A stretch of DNA of 64,000 nucleotides from Linepithema humile (Eukaryota > Arthropoda > Insecta > Hymenoptera > Formicidae): positions 3,782,001 through 3,846,000 of the forward strand of contig NC_090128.1 in the NCBI RefSeq assembly GCF_040581485.1. Direction: 5' to 3'. Shown piece by piece: positions 61,516 through 64,000 of this stretch; the first letter of the stretch is position 1; each line of letters starts with the position of its first letter. The translations under genes were made by a program, and so were the position numbers. A model generated the notes under the pieces. That model made no database searches. It saw nothing but the letters and a program-made list of their open reading frames with translations, and was not told where the DNA came from.

Positions 61516-61761
61516 CTAATCCCAAGTGTCGTTTTCCGCGAAGGCCTTCTTGTCGGCCGCGCCGCTCGCCGCTTGATCCTTGCGTTTCTTGCGCCTCTTG
61601 CCTGTACGCGACAAATCGGGATTGATGCAAAGTTACAAAATAAAGAGCGTGCATAATACCAACCTGTGGCAACTTTCCATCCGTCGTCGTCGTCGTCGTC
61701 GTCAACAACTGTCTTCGCGCCGTTGGCAGCCGATTTCTCATCATCCTTGACGGCCGTGTTC
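61516..61761 (-). CDS. Last two exons of an unidentified gene (acidic run, basic tail)
   Basis: The exon 61761-61664 follows a CGTCCGCAG acceptor and encodes NTAVKDDEKSAANGAKTVV, seven Asp and GWKVAT, ending at an ACAG/GTTGGT donor. The exon 61601-61516 follows GTACAG and encodes KRRKKRKDQAASGAADKKAF, then AENDTWD and a stop. The join is in phase, giving ..GWKVATGKRRKKRK... An acidic stretch followed by a Lys/Arg cluster and a short hydrophilic tail suggests the cytosolic or nuclear C-terminus of a larger protein. The 5' exons would lie above 61761 but none was recognised before the window ends. I do not recognise the family. Confidence 0.55.
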
Positions 61762-61909
61762 CTGCGGACGATAATAGTCTCCTTTCTTATATCACGCGAG
61801 CAAGAATGTATTCTATTAGCGAGAGGTAAGTATGATGACTGGGCATTTCGCGATGAATGCATTTTCATAATTAGTCAATTTATAGACTCCGGCAGTCGTG
61901 CAATGTAAG

Positions 61910-64000
61910 AGAGCCCGTAGTCTCATTCACGACGACTGTACCGTTTCTTTTTACTGCAATCGGCTGTATTTAACGAGAGAGTACGCGCACACGTGCATCG
62001 CGTGTGCGCGCGCGCGCACACGTGATGCTGCATATTCATAAGTTGTCAAGTTGCTCGCAGCAACAGTTCCGCAAAAGCAGCCCCAATGCGCACGAGTGAA
62101 TTCCTTCGAGCGTAATGTACGATAATGCCAATAAACAACTGCGAGCGATCGACCGGCTCAACTCTCTCTTTTGCGATTGCATCTACCGCGCACGGGTGTC
62201 TGGCTCCCTCATCGATATGATTATCTCTGTTAAATTTAAATTTAACCTCACGCTCGTACTTATTTCGCTCTTAATTGCAAACTTAATGAAATATTATTGA
62301 TAATTAAAAGACGACGAGTCCACGAGATACATTTTGGACTTCTACAACACTTTTGTTCAAATGACTCGATTAAATTTTTATCCGCGCGATAATTTACAGC
62401 ATTGCGGCTTTTACTGAATATTCTTATTCGTCTGCAAAGCAAAGACCCTTTCTTATATATTGTAATAATATATAAGTCAAATGGCCTTTTTTCATAACAT
62501 TTTATTTTAATAATTGATTAATAATTGATCCCGATTCAATGCAAATTCTGTATCCTCAACGACTATGCTATTATACCCAAAAATATCAGTATAAAAATAT
62601 AAGTATCATTTGTCTCAGGGACTTATTATCATCCGACATTCGCCGTTTGCGCGTACGTAACATGAAAACGGGGAGAATTACGAGCGCGGTGATTGCGAGC
62701 ACGTGGGCGATTCATTAATATCTTGTTGCCCGCGAGACTAATCAATGTTGTAACTACAATGCGGTCGGGACTATTTAGTTGACTGCAAAACAAAACGTAT
62801 ACGCGCTCCGTGCAGTGAACGAAGACCGCAGCTAACGACAGTTGACCGGAACATGCGCCTGGCGTATTGATTACTGCGGCCGCAGTACCTCGTTAAAGAC
62901 TTTCTCGTAGACGCCACTTTAAACGCACGATTAGCTACTTATTGCTGCTGGGAAATATGTGTACACTTTGGCATCAAAAATATCTGCGCATCGATCATGA
63001 GCAGATTTTTTTTCCGAACAAACGCAAAGATTTTCTCGCGAATTGATATGATTTTGATATTCAACAATACTCTTTCAAGTTTTTCATTAATCAATTTCCA
63101 ATAAACTGTTGATGAATTCAGCATTACATATAACATGTATAACATATATAACATGAAACTTCGAAAAAGTAAGAACGCGATCGCAGGGTGACAAAAACAT
63201 TCTTTGTATTATTGTGATTTTTAGATAAAATGAGACAAAAACGAAATAAAAATTTCAAGTGACACGGACTTGACGTTTACACGTTATTCAATACTGCGTT
63301 CGTAGAAGATATCAGTCACTCATACGATGACGATACTTTGCAAACCGGACCAGAGGGCAAAAGAAGGAGGAAGAGAAGATGGTGCAGGGCGGTACGAGAG
63401 GAAGCGGAAGGGGAAAGGGAGAAGGAGAAGAGCAAGAAGACAAGATAAGCCTGTAGCAAGCGTCGCGTGCATTAATTCAGAACAAGGTCTACAGCCCTAT
63501 GCAAATCTCTCGTGTACAGGAAATCCTAGCAGAGGCCGCCTAGGGTCTTATCCCCGTCTCACTCCCTCCTTCGTCTTGGAATCATACCGGACCCATAACG
63601 CGTTATTCATCCTTCCGTTTAATATATCTCGCACGAACGTGATAGCTTACGGCAGAAAATAAATTGCGATGAAGACTATTCATTTTTCACGAACGCGTAC
63701 AATTTTCAAGATTGCAATGTAGCGTGCAAATATATATATCCATATCGCGAAAGCTTTACACGATTCGTGCGTATTCATGTAAATTATGCTCCTTGCTAAG
63801 TCACTCGTTTACGGACAAAGTTAACCGAGACTGTGTTAAGCTTCGAATTGATTTCAATTGATAGATTTAGAGGAATTATTTTAGAGAATGTATAAAGTCC
63901 AAAATCAAAAAATTAACTAGTTTTCACAAAAGCAGCCTAAAAGAATCGCGACGCGCGGAGCGTTTTGTTGAAAATTTATAACGTCAACAACTTACTCAGG
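61910..64000. other. Non-coding stretch at the window end
   Basis: Contains an alternating GCGC/ACAC tract near 61982-62025 and a purine-rich tract near 63360-63435. It is probably intron or 5' region of the minus-strand gene ending at 61516. No exon was supported. Confidence 0.45.

Noticed and set aside
61239..61868. The full 209-codon minus-strand frame
   Set aside because: Only 61664-61761 of it is used as an exon. The remainder reads through an intron and the shifted frame of the last exon.

Overview
The window looks like nuclear DNA from an insect, most likely a hymenopteran and possibly an ant. CpG dinucleotides are abundant rather than depleted, AT-rich and CpG-rich blocks alternate, GA/CT, CA/GT and TA microsatellites are common, and the recognisable genes have insect-type relatives. 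It is gene-poor: most of the 64 kb is intron or intergenic DNA, and nearly all short open frames in it are chance frames.

Two genes are well supported. At 12.1-13.9 kb (minus strand) an uninterrupted 593-codon frame encodes a protein full of His, Gln, Ala and Ser runs with one compact non-repetitive block near residues 118-186. This architecture resembles Drosophila Corto (centrosomal and chromosomal factor), a chromatin protein. The CpG-rich 13.9-15.5 kb stretch is its probable 5' UTR and promoter. At 22.3-25.4 kb (minus strand) eight exons can be joined into a 507-residue fizzy/Cdc20-family WD40 protein with a KEN motif, a C-box and a C-terminal Ile-Arg tail. Its divergence from Cdc20 and Fzr points to cortex (cort), an APC/C activator known from insect female meiosis. 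The splice phases agree at every junction.

The sequence just downstream of cort (21.35-22.3 kb) is the most unusual part. It holds two extra decayed copies of the terminal cort exon in tandem. It also holds two copies of the first-exon/C-box region arranged head to head, which would form a long imperfect hairpin complementary to cort mRNA. Next to these lies a short non-autonomous hAT-type element (20.3-21.2 kb) with a perfect 8-bp target duplication, and 1.5 kb further on a perfect 182-bp palindrome (18.6-18.8 kb).

From 25.4 to 49.8 kb I see no convincing gene. At 50.8-56.9 kb a nested fold-back structure is built from repeat elements: outer inverted arms of about 650 bp, inner arms of about 350 bp and a central hairpin. 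A CpG-rich, promoter-like island (52.2-53.1 kb) sits inside the left half. Weaker candidate exons lie at 19.22, 49.86 and 57.11 kb. The last two exons of an unidentified minus-strand gene with an acidic run and a basic tail lie at 61.5-61.8 kb; its 5' part is not visible. Another fold-back region occupies 59.6-61.0 kb. No tRNA, rRNA, CRISPR array or intact transposase was found.
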